In this document: positions 18,426-26,841 of the stretch, one piece after another
Numbering within the stretch: the first letter of the stretch is position 1
How the letters are laid out: every line of letters starts with the position of its first letter
Assembly (NCBI GenBank): GCA_050330205.1
Contig: JBHJOA010000023.1
Span: forward strand, 1-64,000
Reading direction: 5' to 3'
DNA: 64,000 bases
Source: Pelagibius sp050330205
Lineage (GTDB): Bacteria > Pseudomonadota > Alphaproteobacteria > Kiloniellales > Kiloniellaceae
Made by a program: the position numbers and the translations under genes
The notes under the pieces: model-generated
The model's input: the letters and a program-made list of their open reading frames with translations, nothing else
Databases searched by the model: none
Told to the model about the DNA's origin: nothing

Positions 18426-19994
18426 ATGTCCGCCTTTTCCCGTTCCCAGGTCACGCGCAAGCCGGCGACCCGGTCGTCCCACGGTATCGTTGCCGCGCAG
18501 CACCGGCGGGCGGTGGAGATCGGCGCCGAAGTGCTGGCGGCCGGCGGCAACGCGGTGGACGCGGCGGTCGCGGTTTCCTTCGCCATCGGGGTGGTCGAGC
18601 CCTGGATGAGCGGGCCGGCCGGCGGCGGCGCGGCGATGCTGTGGCATGCCGCGGACAGCCGCGCGGAGGCCCTGTTCTATGGCATGCGCGCGCCGGCGGG
18701 GCTCGACCCGGCCGACTTTCCGCTGACCGGTCGGGAGTCGAGCGGTGACCTCTTCCCCTGGAAGGAGGTGGAAGGCGACCGCAACGTCCTGGGCGCCACC
18801 GCCGTGGCGGTGCCCGGCCTGGTCGACGGCCTCGGCAAGGCCCACGCCCGCTACGGGACCCTGCCCTGGAAGGACCTGGTGATGCCGGCGGTGGCGCTGG
18901 CCCGCGAGGGCTTCCTGGTCGACTGGTACGTCGCCCTGCTGATCGCCGGCGCCACGCGCGACCTCGCCCGCGACCCGGACGCGGCGGCGCGGTTCCTCGA
19001 TGACGGCCGCTGGCCGAAGGCGGCGAACTGGACCGCGCTGTCCGACCTGCGCATCGACATGTCGTCCATGGCACCGACCCTGGAGATCATCGCCGAGGAG
19101 GGCCCGCGCGCGCTCTACGACGGCGACCTCGCCGCGGCGCTGGCGAAGGACGTCGAGGCCAAGGGGGGCTCCCTGCGCCTGGCCGACCTGCAGGCCTACC
19201 AGGCCGAGTGGCAGGCGCCGCTCTCCCTCGACTACCGGGCTGCGCGGCTGCACGTGACGCCGCACCTGACCGCCGGGCCGACCATCGCCGAGGTGTTCCG
19301 CCGGCTGGAGCCCGCCTTCACGCCGGGCGGCGCGCCCGACGGCAGGGCCTTCGCCGCCTATGCCGAGGCGCTGGCGGCGGCCTATGCCCGCCGCCTGGCG
19401 GAAGACGGCGACAACGAACATCCCTCGGCGCCGGCCTCGACCACGCATTTCTCCGTCGTCGACAAGGACGGCAACATGATCGCGGTGACCCAGACCCTGC
19501 TGTCGGCCTTCGGCGCCCGTACCATCTCGCCCGCCACCGGCCTGCTGCTGAACAACGGCCTCATGTGGTTCGATCCGGAGCCGGGCAAGCCCAATTCGCT
19601 CGGCCCCGGCAAGCGCTGCCTGATGAACGTCTGCCCGCTGATCGGTGAATCAGCGGGCCGGCGCTTCGCGCTCGGCGCCTCGGGCGGGCGCAAGATCATG
19701 CCGGCGGTGGCGCAGCTGACCTCGTTCCTCGCCGATTTCGGCCTCACCCTGGAGGAGGCCTTCCATCACCCGCGCATCGACCTCTCCGGCGGCGACACCG
19801 TCATCGCCGACGAGACCCTGCCGGCCGAGACCCTGGCCGCCCTCGAGGCGGCCGGCCGGGTGGTCACCACCCGTCGCACGCCCTACCCCTACGCCTTCGC
19901 CTGTCCGGCCGGGGTGCTGCGCGAGGGCGGCGGGAACTGGGGCGCCACCGAGCCGCTGTCGCCCTGGGGAGATGCGGTGGCGGCCCCGAATTGA
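18426..19994 (+). CDS. Gamma-glutamyltransferase-family Ntn hydrolase
   Basis: The 522-residue protein has the N-terminal GIVAAQHRRAVEIGAEVLAAG and GNAVDAAVAVSFAIGVVEP stretches of the GGT family and the autocleavage/nucleophile region STTHFSVVDKDGNMIAVTQTL near residue 341, where the second Thr should become the catalytic N-terminus. GASGGRKIMPAVAQ is the small-subunit glycine motif. No clear signal peptide is seen, unlike periplasmic GGT, so it may act in the cytoplasm on a gamma-glutamyl or ureide-like amide. It is downstream of the methyltransferase and probably co-transcribed. Confidence 0.85.
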   Translation: MSAFSRSQVTRKPATRSSHGIVAAQHRRAVEIGAEVLAAGGNAVDAAVAVSFAIGVVEPWMSGPAGGGAAMLWHAADSRAEALFYGMRAPAGLDPADFPLTGRESSGDLFPWKEVEGDRNVLGATAVAVPGLVDGLGKAHARYGTLPWKDLVMPAVALAREGFLVDWYVALLIAGATRDLARDPDAAARFLDDGRWPKAANWTALSDLRIDMSSMAPTLEIIAEEGPRALYDGDLAAALAKDVEAKGGSLRLADLQAYQAEWQAPLSLDYRAARLHVTPHLTAGPTIAEVFRRLEPAFTPGGAPDGRAFAAYAEALAAAYARRLAEDGDNEHPSAPASTTHFSVVDKDGNMIAVTQTLLSAFGARTISPATGLLLNNGLMWFDPEPGKPNSLGPGKRCLMNVCPLIGESAGRRFALGASGGRKIMPAVAQLTSFLADFGLTLEEAFHHPRIDLSGGDTVIADETLPAETLAALEAAGRVVTTRRTPYPYAFACPAGVLREGGGNWGATEPLSPWGDAVAAPN

Positions 19995-20062
19995 TCCAGC
20001 GCAAGGCGCGCGGGGGCGCCGGGCTCGATCATGGGGCAATGCTTGATGCAGGAGGCTGCCCC

Positions 20063-20320
20063 ATGATGTCCTTCCCTTCCCGGCTCGGCACCCATGCCGC
20101 CTACCTGGGCCGCATGATGCGGATCTGCGGCGTGGATCCGGTGCGCTTCTCCCATGACCGCCTGGGTCTCAGCTTCGCCGCGGTGGCACGGACCTGCATG
20201 GTCTGCGAGCGCACGGAGGAATGCCGGGACTGGCTGCACGGCGCCGATCCCGAGCGGGCCCACGCGCCGCCGGACTTCTGCCCCAACGCCGAGCGCTTGC
20301 GCCAGGCCCGCCAGGGCTGA
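20063..20320 (+). CDS. Small cysteine-rich DUF6455-like protein
   Basis: An 85-residue protein with GRMMRICGVDPVRF, then LSFAAVARTCMVCERTEECRDWL and PPDFCPNAERL. The spacing C-x2-C-x5-C and a later FCPN match what I recall of DUF6455, an alphaproteobacterial domain of unknown function, possibly metal-binding. The ATG is preceded by AGGAGG with 7-nt spacing, so it is preferred over the longer in-frame reading from 19991, which overlaps the GGT stop. It converges on homospermidine synthase with only 23 bases between. Confidence 0.75.
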   Translation: MMSFPSRLGTHAAYLGRMMRICGVDPVRFSHDRLGLSFAAVARTCMVCERTEECRDWLHGADPERAHAPPDFCPNAERLRQARQG

Positions 20321-20343
20321 AGCCGGCGCCGGCGCGCCGCTGC

Positions 20344-21777
20344 CTATCGCACCAGGACGTTGCGGAACTGCCAGGGATCGGAGGTGTCGACGTCCTCCGG
20401 GAAGAAACCGAGCCGCTCGCTGAGCGGCGTCCAGTCGGTATAGACGCCCACCACCGGGCCGAGGTAGGGCCGCTGCACCTCGAGGCAGCGCCGGTGGTCC
20501 ATCTCGTCGGTCTCGACGATGCCCGCCGCCGGGTTCTCCAGCGCCCAGACCATGCCGGCCAGCACCGCCGAGGAGACCTGCAGGCCGGTCGCGTTCTGGT
20601 AGGGTGCCAGCTTGCGCGTTTCCTTGATCGACAGCTGCGAACCATACCAGTAGGCGTTCTTCGCGTGGCCGAAGAGCAGCACGCCGAGTTCGTCGATACC
20701 GTCGACGATCTCGTTCTCGTCGAGGATCTTGTGCGTCTCCGGTGCCCGGCCGCCGCGCCCGAACATCTCGTGCAGGCTCAGCACCGCGACGTCCGCGGGG
20801 TGGTAGGCGTAGTGGCAGGTCGGGCGATAGACCGCGGCGTCGCCCTCGCGGAGGGTGTAGTAGTCGGCGATGGAGATCGCCTCGTTGTGGGTGACCAGAA
20901 AGCCGTATTGCGCCTGCGCGGTCGGCGTCCAGCTGCGCACCCGGGTGTTCGCGCCGGGCTGCAGCAGGTAGATCGCCGCCTGCGGGCCGTGATCGAAACC
21001 GCGCGCGTTTTCCGGCTTCCAGGTTTCGTGGGTCCCCCAGCCGAGTTCGGCCGGCTGCAGGCCTTCGGCGATGAAGCCCTCCACCGACCAGGTGTTCCAG
21101 AACTGGTTCATCGGCCGCGGCTCGCGGGCGCGCTGGGTATCCCGCTCGGCGATGTGCACGCCCTTGACGCCCAGGCGCCGCATGAGGTGCGCCCAGTCCT
21201 CGCGGGTCGCCGGCGCACCGGCGTCGACGCCGGTATCGGCGGCGATATTCAGAAGCGCCGCCTTCACGAACCAGGAAACCATGCCGGGATTGGCACCGCA
21301 GCAGGAAACCGCCGTCGGGCCGCCGGGACTGCGGGCCTTCTCGCGCCTCACCGTCTCGCGCAGGGCGTAGTTGGTGCGCTCTGCCGGATCGGCGCCCTGG
21401 TCGAGGTAGAAGCCGGCCCAGGGCTCGACCACGGTATCGATGTAGAGCACGCCGAGTTCGCGGCAGAGCTTCATGACGTCCAGGGAGGAGACGTCCACCG
21501 AGAGGTTGACGCAGAAGCCCTGGCCGGCGCCGGCGGTCAGCAGCGGCTGCAGCAGCTCGCGGTAGTTGTCCGGCGTCAGCGCCGCCTTGACGAAGCGGAT
21601 GCCGCGCTCGTCCAGCAACGCCCGGTCGCTGTCGTCGGGGGCGATGACCACGAAGCGGCTGCTGTCGAAGTCGAAGTGCCGCTCGATCAGCGGCAGGGTG
21701 CCGCGGCCGATGGAGCCGAAACCGATCATCACGATCGGGCCGTCGATGGCGCCGTAGTCGGGCCAGGGCGTGGTCAT
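20344..21777 (-). CDS. hss: Homospermidine synthase
   Basis: The 477-residue enzyme makes sym-homospermidine from two putrescines (or spermidine plus putrescine) using NAD as a prosthetic group. It has an N-terminal Rossmann motif VMIGFGSIGRGTLPLIERHF, VNLSVDVSSLDVMKLCRELG, the YIDTVVEPWAGFY active-site strand and NPGMVSWFVKAALL, all characteristic of bacterial HSS, which is of normal length. It follows ornithine decarboxylase by 44 bases in the same direction, giving a two-gene ornithine-to-homospermidine pathway. Homospermidine as main polyamine is a known trait of many alphaproteobacteria. Confidence 0.95.
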   Translation of the reverse strand: MTTPWPDYGAIDGPIVMIGFGSIGRGTLPLIERHFDFDSSRFVVIAPDDSDRALLDERGIRFVKAALTPDNYRELLQPLLTAGAGQGFCVNLSVDVSSLDVMKLCRELGVLYIDTVVEPWAGFYLDQGADPAERTNYALRETVRREKARSPGGPTAVSCCGANPGMVSWFVKAALLNIAADTGVDAGAPATREDWAHLMRRLGVKGVHIAERDTQRAREPRPMNQFWNTWSVEGFIAEGLQPAELGWGTHETWKPENARGFDHGPQAAIYLLQPGANTRVRSWTPTAQAQYGFLVTHNEAISIADYYTLREGDAAVYRPTCHYAYHPADVAVLSLHEMFGRGGRAPETHKILDENEIVDGIDELGVLLFGHAKNAYWYGSQLSIKETRKLAPYQNATGLQVSSAVLAGMVWALENPAAGIVETDEMDHRRCLEVQRPYLGPVVGVYTDWTPLSERLGFFPEDVDTSDPWQFRNVLVR

Positions 21778-21821
21778 GGCGGAAACTCCCTCGTTTGGCT
21801 TGCGGCGCCCCGGACGTCGCC

Positions 21822-22952
21822 TCAGATAACGTAGGACTTCAGCGGCGCGAAGCCGTTGAAGCCGACCGACGCATAGGTCGTGGTATAGGCACCGGTCCCC
21901 TCGATCAAGAGTTCGTCGCCGATTTCCAGCGACAGCGGCAGCAGGTAGGGCGTCTTCTCGTAGAGCACGTCGGCCGAATCGCAGGTCGGCCCGGCCAGCA
22001 CGCAGGGGCCCGCCTCGGCGCCGTCGCGCGCGCTGCGGATGGGATAGCGGATCGCCTCCTCCATGGTCTCGGCGAGGCCGCCGAACTTGCCGATGTCGAG
22101 GTAGACCCAGCGCAACTCCTCGGCGGGGTCCTTGCGCGAGATCAGCACCACCTCCGTCTTGAGGATGCCCGCCGAGCCCACCATGCCGCGGCCCGGCTCG
22201 ATGATGGTCTCCGGCGGCCGGTTGCCGAAGTGGCGCAGGATCGCCTCGCGGATCGACAGGCCGTAGCGCGCCGCCGCCGGCTCGTCGCCGCGGTAGCGGG
22301 CGGGAAAGCCGCCGCCCAGGTTCACCAGGGTGAGGCGGATGCCGCGCTGGGCCATGATCCGGAAGATGGCGCTGGCACTGGCGATGGCGGCGTCCCAGGC
22401 CTCGGTATTGCGCTGCTGCGAACCGACGTGGAAGGAGATGCCGGCGGCAACCAGGCCGGCACGGTGCGCCGCCTCCAGGACTTCCGGTGCGTGGCCGGGC
22501 GTGCAGCCGAACTTGCGCGACAGCGGCCAGTCGGCGCCGGCCCCGTCGCAGAGTATGCGGCAGAACACACGAGCGCCGGGGGCGGCACGGGCGACCTTCG
22601 CCACCTCCTCCAGGCAGTCGACGGCGAAGAGGCCGACACCCAGACGATGCGCGGCGGCGATGTCACGCTCCTTCTTGATGGTGTTGCCGTAGGAGATGCG
22701 GTCCGGGGTCGCGCCGGCGGCCAGCACCGCCTCGATCTCGGCCAGGGAGGCGCAGTCGAAGCAGGAGCCAAGTGCCGCCAGCGCCGCCAGGATCTCCGGC
22801 GCCGGATTGGCCTTCACGGCATAGAAGACACGGCTGTCGGGCAACGCCTGCTCGAAGGCGCGGTAGTTCTCGCGCACCTCCTCGAGGTCGACGACGAGGC
22901 AGGGACCGTCGTGACGGTGGCGGCGCAGGTACTCGCGAATGCGGTCGGTCAT
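21822..22952 (-). CDS. Ornithine (lysine/ornithine) decarboxylase, group IV PLP
   Basis: The 376-residue alanine-racemase-fold decarboxylase has the PLP lysine in FYAVKANPAPEI (K47), SFHVGSQQ, VNLGGGFPARY, EPGRGMVGSAG and the catalytic cysteine motif GPTCDSADVLYE. It decarboxylates ornithine to putrescine for the adjacent homospermidine synthase; lysine could be a second substrate. The ATG before TDRIREYL has GGGAG about eight bases upstream; the 15-codon upstream extension is rejected. A long leader precedes it, suggesting post-transcriptional regulation by polyamines. Confidence 0.93.
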   Translation of the reverse strand: MTDRIREYLRRHRHDGPCLVVDLEEVRENYRAFEQALPDSRVFYAVKANPAPEILAALAALGSCFDCASLAEIEAVLAAGATPDRISYGNTIKKERDIAAAHRLGVGLFAVDCLEEVAKVARAAPGARVFCRILCDGAGADWPLSRKFGCTPGHAPEVLEAAHRAGLVAAGISFHVGSQQRNTEAWDAAIASASAIFRIMAQRGIRLTLVNLGGGFPARYRGDEPAAARYGLSIREAILRHFGNRPPETIIEPGRGMVGSAGILKTEVVLISRKDPAEELRWVYLDIGKFGGLAETMEEAIRYPIRSARDGAEAGPCVLAGPTCDSADVLYEKTPYLLPLSLEIGDELLIEGTGAYTTTYASVGFNGFAPLKSYVI

Positions 22953-23340
22953 CGGGTTCTCCCGTTCAGAGCGACGTCCAAGAAACGCCGGCGCCATCCC
23001 GGGAGCCCGCCGCTGTGGAGACGGCGGCCCGATACGGTACCGGCCATCGCGCGATCACGCCGGACTACGGCATGGTCGTCGCGACCCTGAAAGTGCTGCC
23101 TTGGCTTGGATCGGGAGACCCGGTCCGCACGGCTGGCAAGGATGTAGCTGCCTCTTCAGTGACCCCGGCCTTTGGAAAGCCGGCAGAGACCAAAAAAGCC
23201 CTCTACGTCGTTGCTTTAAGCCGCTCGACCCTTCCTCTAGGGAGGGCCCCGCCGGTCTGGCGTCGTGGGAGCGACCACGGGCACGTGCGAATTTGGGCGA
23301 GGGGTAGATAGTCCGGAACGAGCCCGGGCGCAAGGCTTTT
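22953..23340 (-). ncRNA. Structured 5' leader of ornithine decarboxylase, candidate speF-type element
   Basis: About 390 bases upstream of the decarboxylase contain no convincing gene but several hairpins: an RNA-like CCGGC/GCCGG stem around 23164-23184 and GC-rich pairings near the start codon, with an A/T-rich patch GGGCTTTTTTGG (minus strand) just upstream of the first stem. A cis-element called speF (Rfam RF00518) is known upstream of exactly this gene class in alphaproteobacteria. Placement and family fit; I cannot align it to the Rfam model, so identity is tentative and the boundaries are approximate. The sequence further up to 23408 also holds no gene. Confidence 0.45.
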
Positions 23341-23408
23341 TTTCGCCGATCCTGCCGGCCGATCAGGGACTTGCCCGGTTGCCCGCAGGCGCCGCGGCGC
23401 CGGGGGAA

Positions 23409-24317
23409 CTAGGGCACCTCAATGCGCATTGCGGCGATCAGCTTCTCGCGGTGCGACAGGGCATTCAGGGCCCGCTCGCCCAGGTGCCGGGCGACGAGGT
23501 TCAGCAGGCCCTCGCAGAATACGATGTAGGCGCCCATGCTGTTGCTGAAGAAGCTGCTGGCATGCGGGACGAAGAAGGCGTGCCGGGAGGGGGCGACCAG
23601 CGGCGACGCCCTGGTGTCGGTGACGGCGATCACCTCCATTCCGCAGGCGGCGGCGGCCTCCGCGACCTCCGCGATGCTGCGGGTGTAGGGCGCACAGCTC
23701 GCCACCACGACGACATCGCCCTTCTCGAGTTGCGCCAGGGCTTCGGCCGCACCGAGTTGGGGGACGTCAAGCAGGGCGACGTCGCCGCGCAGCATCCCCA
23801 GGCCATAGGTCAGGAAGCTGGCAAAGGCGTGGTACTGGCGCACCCCATGCACCCGCACCCGGCGGGCGCCGGCAAGCAGCGATGCCGCTTCGGTCAGGGT
23901 CGCCGCATCGAGCTGCGCCATGAAGCCGTCGACGTTGGCGGCGGTCTCCTGGGCGAGTCGTTCGAAAATGCCGACGGTCTCGTCGCCCGCCGGCATGGCC
24001 GAGAGCAGGCGGCCGGCCTGGCGGCTGTAGAAATAGCGGTTGTCGTCGGCGATCGCCTGGCGAAAGACGTTCTGAAAGTCGTTGAAGCCGGCGAAGCCGA
24101 GCTTCTTCGACAGCCGCGTCAGCGTCGAGGCGTTGACCGACAGCAGGTCGCCGAGCTCCGAAATCGTGCGGACGGCTGCCTGTTCGGGGGCATCCACCAG
24201 CCTGGCCAGGGCGTCGAGGGCCTTACTGCCCAGAGAGATGTCGGTCTGGTCGCGGCTGATGAGAACCACCAGCTCCCGCAACTCTTCGATGCTTTGCGGT
24301 TTGGTTTCTGATCTCAT
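23409..24317 (-). CDS. MurR/RpiR-family transcriptional regulator
   Basis: The 302-residue regulator has the HTH_6 N-terminal domain (ISELGDLLSVNASTLTRLSK) followed by LGFAGFNDFQNVFR, and a C-terminal SIS sugar-isomerase-like domain (RVRVHGVRQYHAF, DVVVVASCAPYTRSIAEV, VIAVTDTRASPLV). Effectors of the family are usually phosphosugars, but relatives near amino-acid transporters sense other metabolites. I prefer the ATG 11 codons inside the TTG-initiated frame. It lies 33 bases after the C45 gene in the same direction, so it is the last gene of the amino-acid ABC operon and its probable local regulator. Confidence 0.85.
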   Translation of the reverse strand: MRSETKPQSIEELRELVVLISRDQTDISLGSKALDALARLVDAPEQAAVRTISELGDLLSVNASTLTRLSKKLGFAGFNDFQNVFRQAIADDNRYFYSRQAGRLLSAMPAGDETVGIFERLAQETAANVDGFMAQLDAATLTEAASLLAGARRVRVHGVRQYHAFASFLTYGLGMLRGDVALLDVPQLGAAEALAQLEKGDVVVVASCAPYTRSIAEVAEAAAACGMEVIAVTDTRASPLVAPSRHAFFVPHASSFFSNSMGAYIVFCEGLLNLVARHLGERALNALSHREKLIAAMRIEVP

Positions 24318-24350
24318 TGCTACGGCGCAATCCGGCTTTCGTACAGGCAA

Positions 24351-25406
24351 TCAGCTGCACTGATTCGGCACCAGTCCCCGCTCCACGGTGAAGCGGGCGG
24401 AATCGTCATGCCGATCATAGACGCGCCATGCCACACTGTCCGTACCAATCTCGAATACCGCCGTGGCCAGGGTGTTCTCGTCATCCGGATCGTCAGGTGA
24501 ATCGCGGTATACCGGAAGCGCGGGATTCGCCCTGTCCCACAGCACCGCCAGCGGGTTCAGTTCGCCTTCGCCGGCACCGCCGACGATCTCGTCGCCGCGC
24601 TGCTGGCGCGATCGCGACGAGTCGGTAACGATCTGCGATTCCGTGACGGTGTCCGGGTGAACCAGGTGATTGGCGTGGCAGCGAGGCCGTTCCACCTCGA
24701 CCACGGAGCAGGAGGCGTGCGTGAACTCGACGCTGACCACGCGCCGGTCCCCGGCCTGTGCGAGGCTAAGGTGAAAAGCCCCTGCCCTGCGAGCGCCACG
24801 GAGAAGCCGGAGCGCATCGTCGATGCCGTCGCAATCCAGCACCGCGCGGGTCAGGACCATGCGTGGCAGGCCGTCGCCGGCGCGCTGCGAGCGTATGTTG
24901 TTCACCGTCTGGACGAGACCGGCATCGGTCACCGCGAAGGTATGGCCCGGAAGGGACGCCGGATAGACGAAGGCGGAGAATGCCCGCCCCCCCTCGGAGC
25001 GAATCAGCGCGACGGCGCAGCGGCTGCGCAGTTCGGCGTGCCCGTCCTCGTTGTGCGCCACGACCGGTCGCCGCCCAGGCAGCTGCACCGTGGTGCAGCC
25101 ATCCGGCGCCATGGCCCAGACGTCGCCACGGCAGTTCCACGCGAAGACGTCGTCGAACGGCAGGCCGAGGCCGGCGGCAAGGCCGCTCAGCTCCTGCCAA
25201 TAGCGCGGGAAGCGGGCCTCCACCAGGGCCCTCGCCGTCAGGATCCGCGGCTCGTCGCGAAATGCCATGACACTGTTCCAGGCCGGCGTGGTGACGAGAT
25301 GCCTCTTCACCACGCCCTCGGCATGGCGGCCGAGCTGCACGCCGACCTCGTATGGCGTCCCGGCGATCTCGATGAAAGACAGACGAGACCCAGCTTCAGT
25401 TAACAT
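24351..25406 (-). CDS. C45-family autoproteolytic acyltransferase/hydrolase
   Basis: A 351-residue protein of the acyl-CoA:6-aminopenicillanate acyltransferase family: GTPYEVGVQLGRHAEGVV at the N-terminus, FAWNCRGDVWAMAPDGCTTV with the probable cleavage/nucleophile Cys near residue 103, then VVAHNEDGHAEL and HTFAVTDAGLVQTVNN. Family members cleave themselves before the Cys and then hydrolyse or transfer acyl groups on amines. The ATG overlaps the ABC ATPase 3' end by 11 bases; a GTG five codons earlier is possible and neither has a clear ribosome site. Sitting in an amino-acid importer operon, it may cleave an imported N-acyl amino compound. Confidence 0.8.
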   Translation of the reverse strand: MLTEAGSRLSFIEIAGTPYEVGVQLGRHAEGVVKRHLVTTPAWNSVMAFRDEPRILTARALVEARFPRYWQELSGLAAGLGLPFDDVFAWNCRGDVWAMAPDGCTTVQLPGRRPVVAHNEDGHAELRSRCAVALIRSEGGRAFSAFVYPASLPGHTFAVTDAGLVQTVNNIRSQRAGDGLPRMVLTRAVLDCDGIDDALRLLRGARRAGAFHLSLAQAGDRRVVSVEFTHASCSVVEVERPRCHANHLVHPDTVTESQIVTDSSRSRQQRGDEIVGGAGEGELNPLAVLWDRANPALPVYRDSPDDPDDENTLATAVFEIGTDSVAWRVYDRHDDSARFTVERGLVPNQCS

Positions 25407-26124
25407 GCTGGAGAAACTCACGGAGTCTTGAATTCTCGGGGTTTGCCAGGAGTTCGGCCGGCTCGCCGTCGACGGCGATCTTGCCGTCCTCCATGAAGAT
25501 CAGCCGCGTGCCGACCTTGCGCGCGAAGGCCATCTCGTGGGTGACGACGATCATGGTCATCCCCTCTTCGGCGAGCGACTGCATGACCCGCAGCACCTCG
25601 TGCCGAAGCTCAGGGTCCAGCGCCGAGGTCGGCTCGTCGAAGAGCATCAGCTTCGGCTTCACCGCCAGAGCCCGCGCGATCGCCACACGCTGCTGCTGGC
25701 CGCCCGACAGCTCGGCGGGGTAGTGATGGCCACGGTCGGCGAGCCCGACCTTGGCGAGCAGTGCCCTGGCCTGTTCCACAGCCTCGGCACGGCTGGCGCC
25801 GCGCACCCGGCGCGGGCCGAAGGCGACGTTTTCCAGCGCCGTCATCTGCGGGAAGAGGTTGAACTGCTGGAACACCATGCCCGCTTCCTGGCGGATCAGG
25901 CGAGTCTTTGAGCCGCCGGACTTCACGCTGATGCCGTCGACGATGAGGTCGCCGCCGTTGATCTGTTCCAGGGCGTTGATGCAGCGAAGCAGCGTGGACT
26001 TGCCCGAGCCTGAAGGCCCGATGAGCACCACCACCTCGCCGACGTCGATGGTGAGGTCGACCTCCTTCAGCACGACGACGCTGTCGAAGGTCTTCGTCAC
26101 CTTGCGGAACTCGACGATGCTCAT
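25396..26124 (-). CDS. Polar amino acid ABC transporter ATP-binding protein
   Basis: The 242-residue ATPase has Walker A GPSGSGKSTLLRCINAL, Q-loop VFQQFNLFPQMTALENV, signature LSGGQQQRVAIARAL, Walker B LMLFDEPTSALDPEL and H-loop VVTHEMAFA, all of the GlnQ/HisP class. It energises uptake with the permease whose gene it overlaps by four bases. Length and motifs are complete, with no C-terminal regulatory domain. Confidence 0.94.
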   Translation of the reverse strand: MSIVEFRKVTKTFDSVVVLKEVDLTIDVGEVVVLIGPSGSGKSTLLRCINALEQINGGDLIVDGISVKSGGSKTRLIRQEAGMVFQQFNLFPQMTALENVAFGPRRVRGASRAEAVEQARALLAKVGLADRGHHYPAELSGGQQQRVAIARALAVKPKLMLFDEPTSALDPELRHEVLRVMQSLAEEGMTMIVVTHEMAFARKVGTRLIFMEDGKIAVDGEPAELLANPENSRLREFLQHVN

Positions 26125-26777
26125 AGCATGCGCATCCGCTTTTCGGTGGCCCGCAGGATGAGCGTCAGCGTGCCGGTCATAATGAGGTAGAGGATCGCCA
26201 CGGCGGTCCAGATCTCGACGGCGCGGAAGTTGGCGGCCATGATCTCCTGTCCCTGGCGGGTCAGTTCGCCGACACCGATGACGATGAAAAGCGAGGTGTC
26301 CTTGAGGCTGACGATGAACTGGTTACCGAGCGGCGGAATCATGCGGCGGAAGGCCACCGGCCCGACGATGTAGACCAGCACTTTCCATCCCGGCAGGCCC
26401 AGCGCCAGTCCGGCCTCGCTCAGGCCCTTGTGCACCGACTGGAATGAACCACGGACGATCTCGGCGATGTAGGCCCCGGCATTGACGATGATGGCGGTAA
26501 TCGCGGCGGTCATCGGATTGACGCGGATATCCGCCAGTACCGGCAGGGCGAAGTAGATAAACATCACCTGGACGACGATCGGCGTGCCGCGCACAAGCTC
26601 GATGTAGACGAAGGCGACGGCGTTCAAGGCGACGTTGCCGTAGGCCCGCATCAGGCCGGCGACGAAACCGACCGCCATGCCGCCGACTAGGCCCGCCAGG
26701 GCAATGAGGATCGTCAGGCGGGCGCCGCCCAGCAGCGACGGCAACGCGTCGATGACGACGGACCATTCGAAATCCAT
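26121..26777 (-). CDS. Amino acid ABC transporter permease (HisMQ family)
   Basis: The 218-residue permease has about five membrane segments, the family entry RLTILIALAGLVGGMAVGF, ELVRGTPIVVQVMFIYFALP and the EAA loop GLSEAGLALGLPGWKVLVYI. Only one permease gene is present, so it probably works as a homodimer. The ATG follows AGGAG by seven bases; the 12-codon upstream extension is rejected. It lies 64 bases after the binding protein gene. Confidence 0.92.
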   Translation of the reverse strand: MDFEWSVVIDALPSLLGGARLTILIALAGLVGGMAVGFVAGLMRAYGNVALNAVAFVYIELVRGTPIVVQVMFIYFALPVLADIRVNPMTAAITAIIVNAGAYIAEIVRGSFQSVHKGLSEAGLALGLPGWKVLVYIVGPVAFRRMIPPLGNQFIVSLKDTSLFIVIGVGELTRQGQEIMAANFRAVEIWTAVAILYLIMTGTLTLILRATEKRMRML

Positions 26778-26841
26778 GACGAGCTCCTGGAAAGGGGGGC
26801 GTGCCGGGATCACCCGGCACGCCGTATCAGGGGCATCGCGA

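Noticed and set aside
23220..23340. AGTCCGG-type sequence on the plus strand, thought of as RNase P RNA or tmRNA
   Set aside because: Only a short match; the conserved cores and paired ends of those RNAs are missing. The minus-strand decarboxylase leader is the better explanation.
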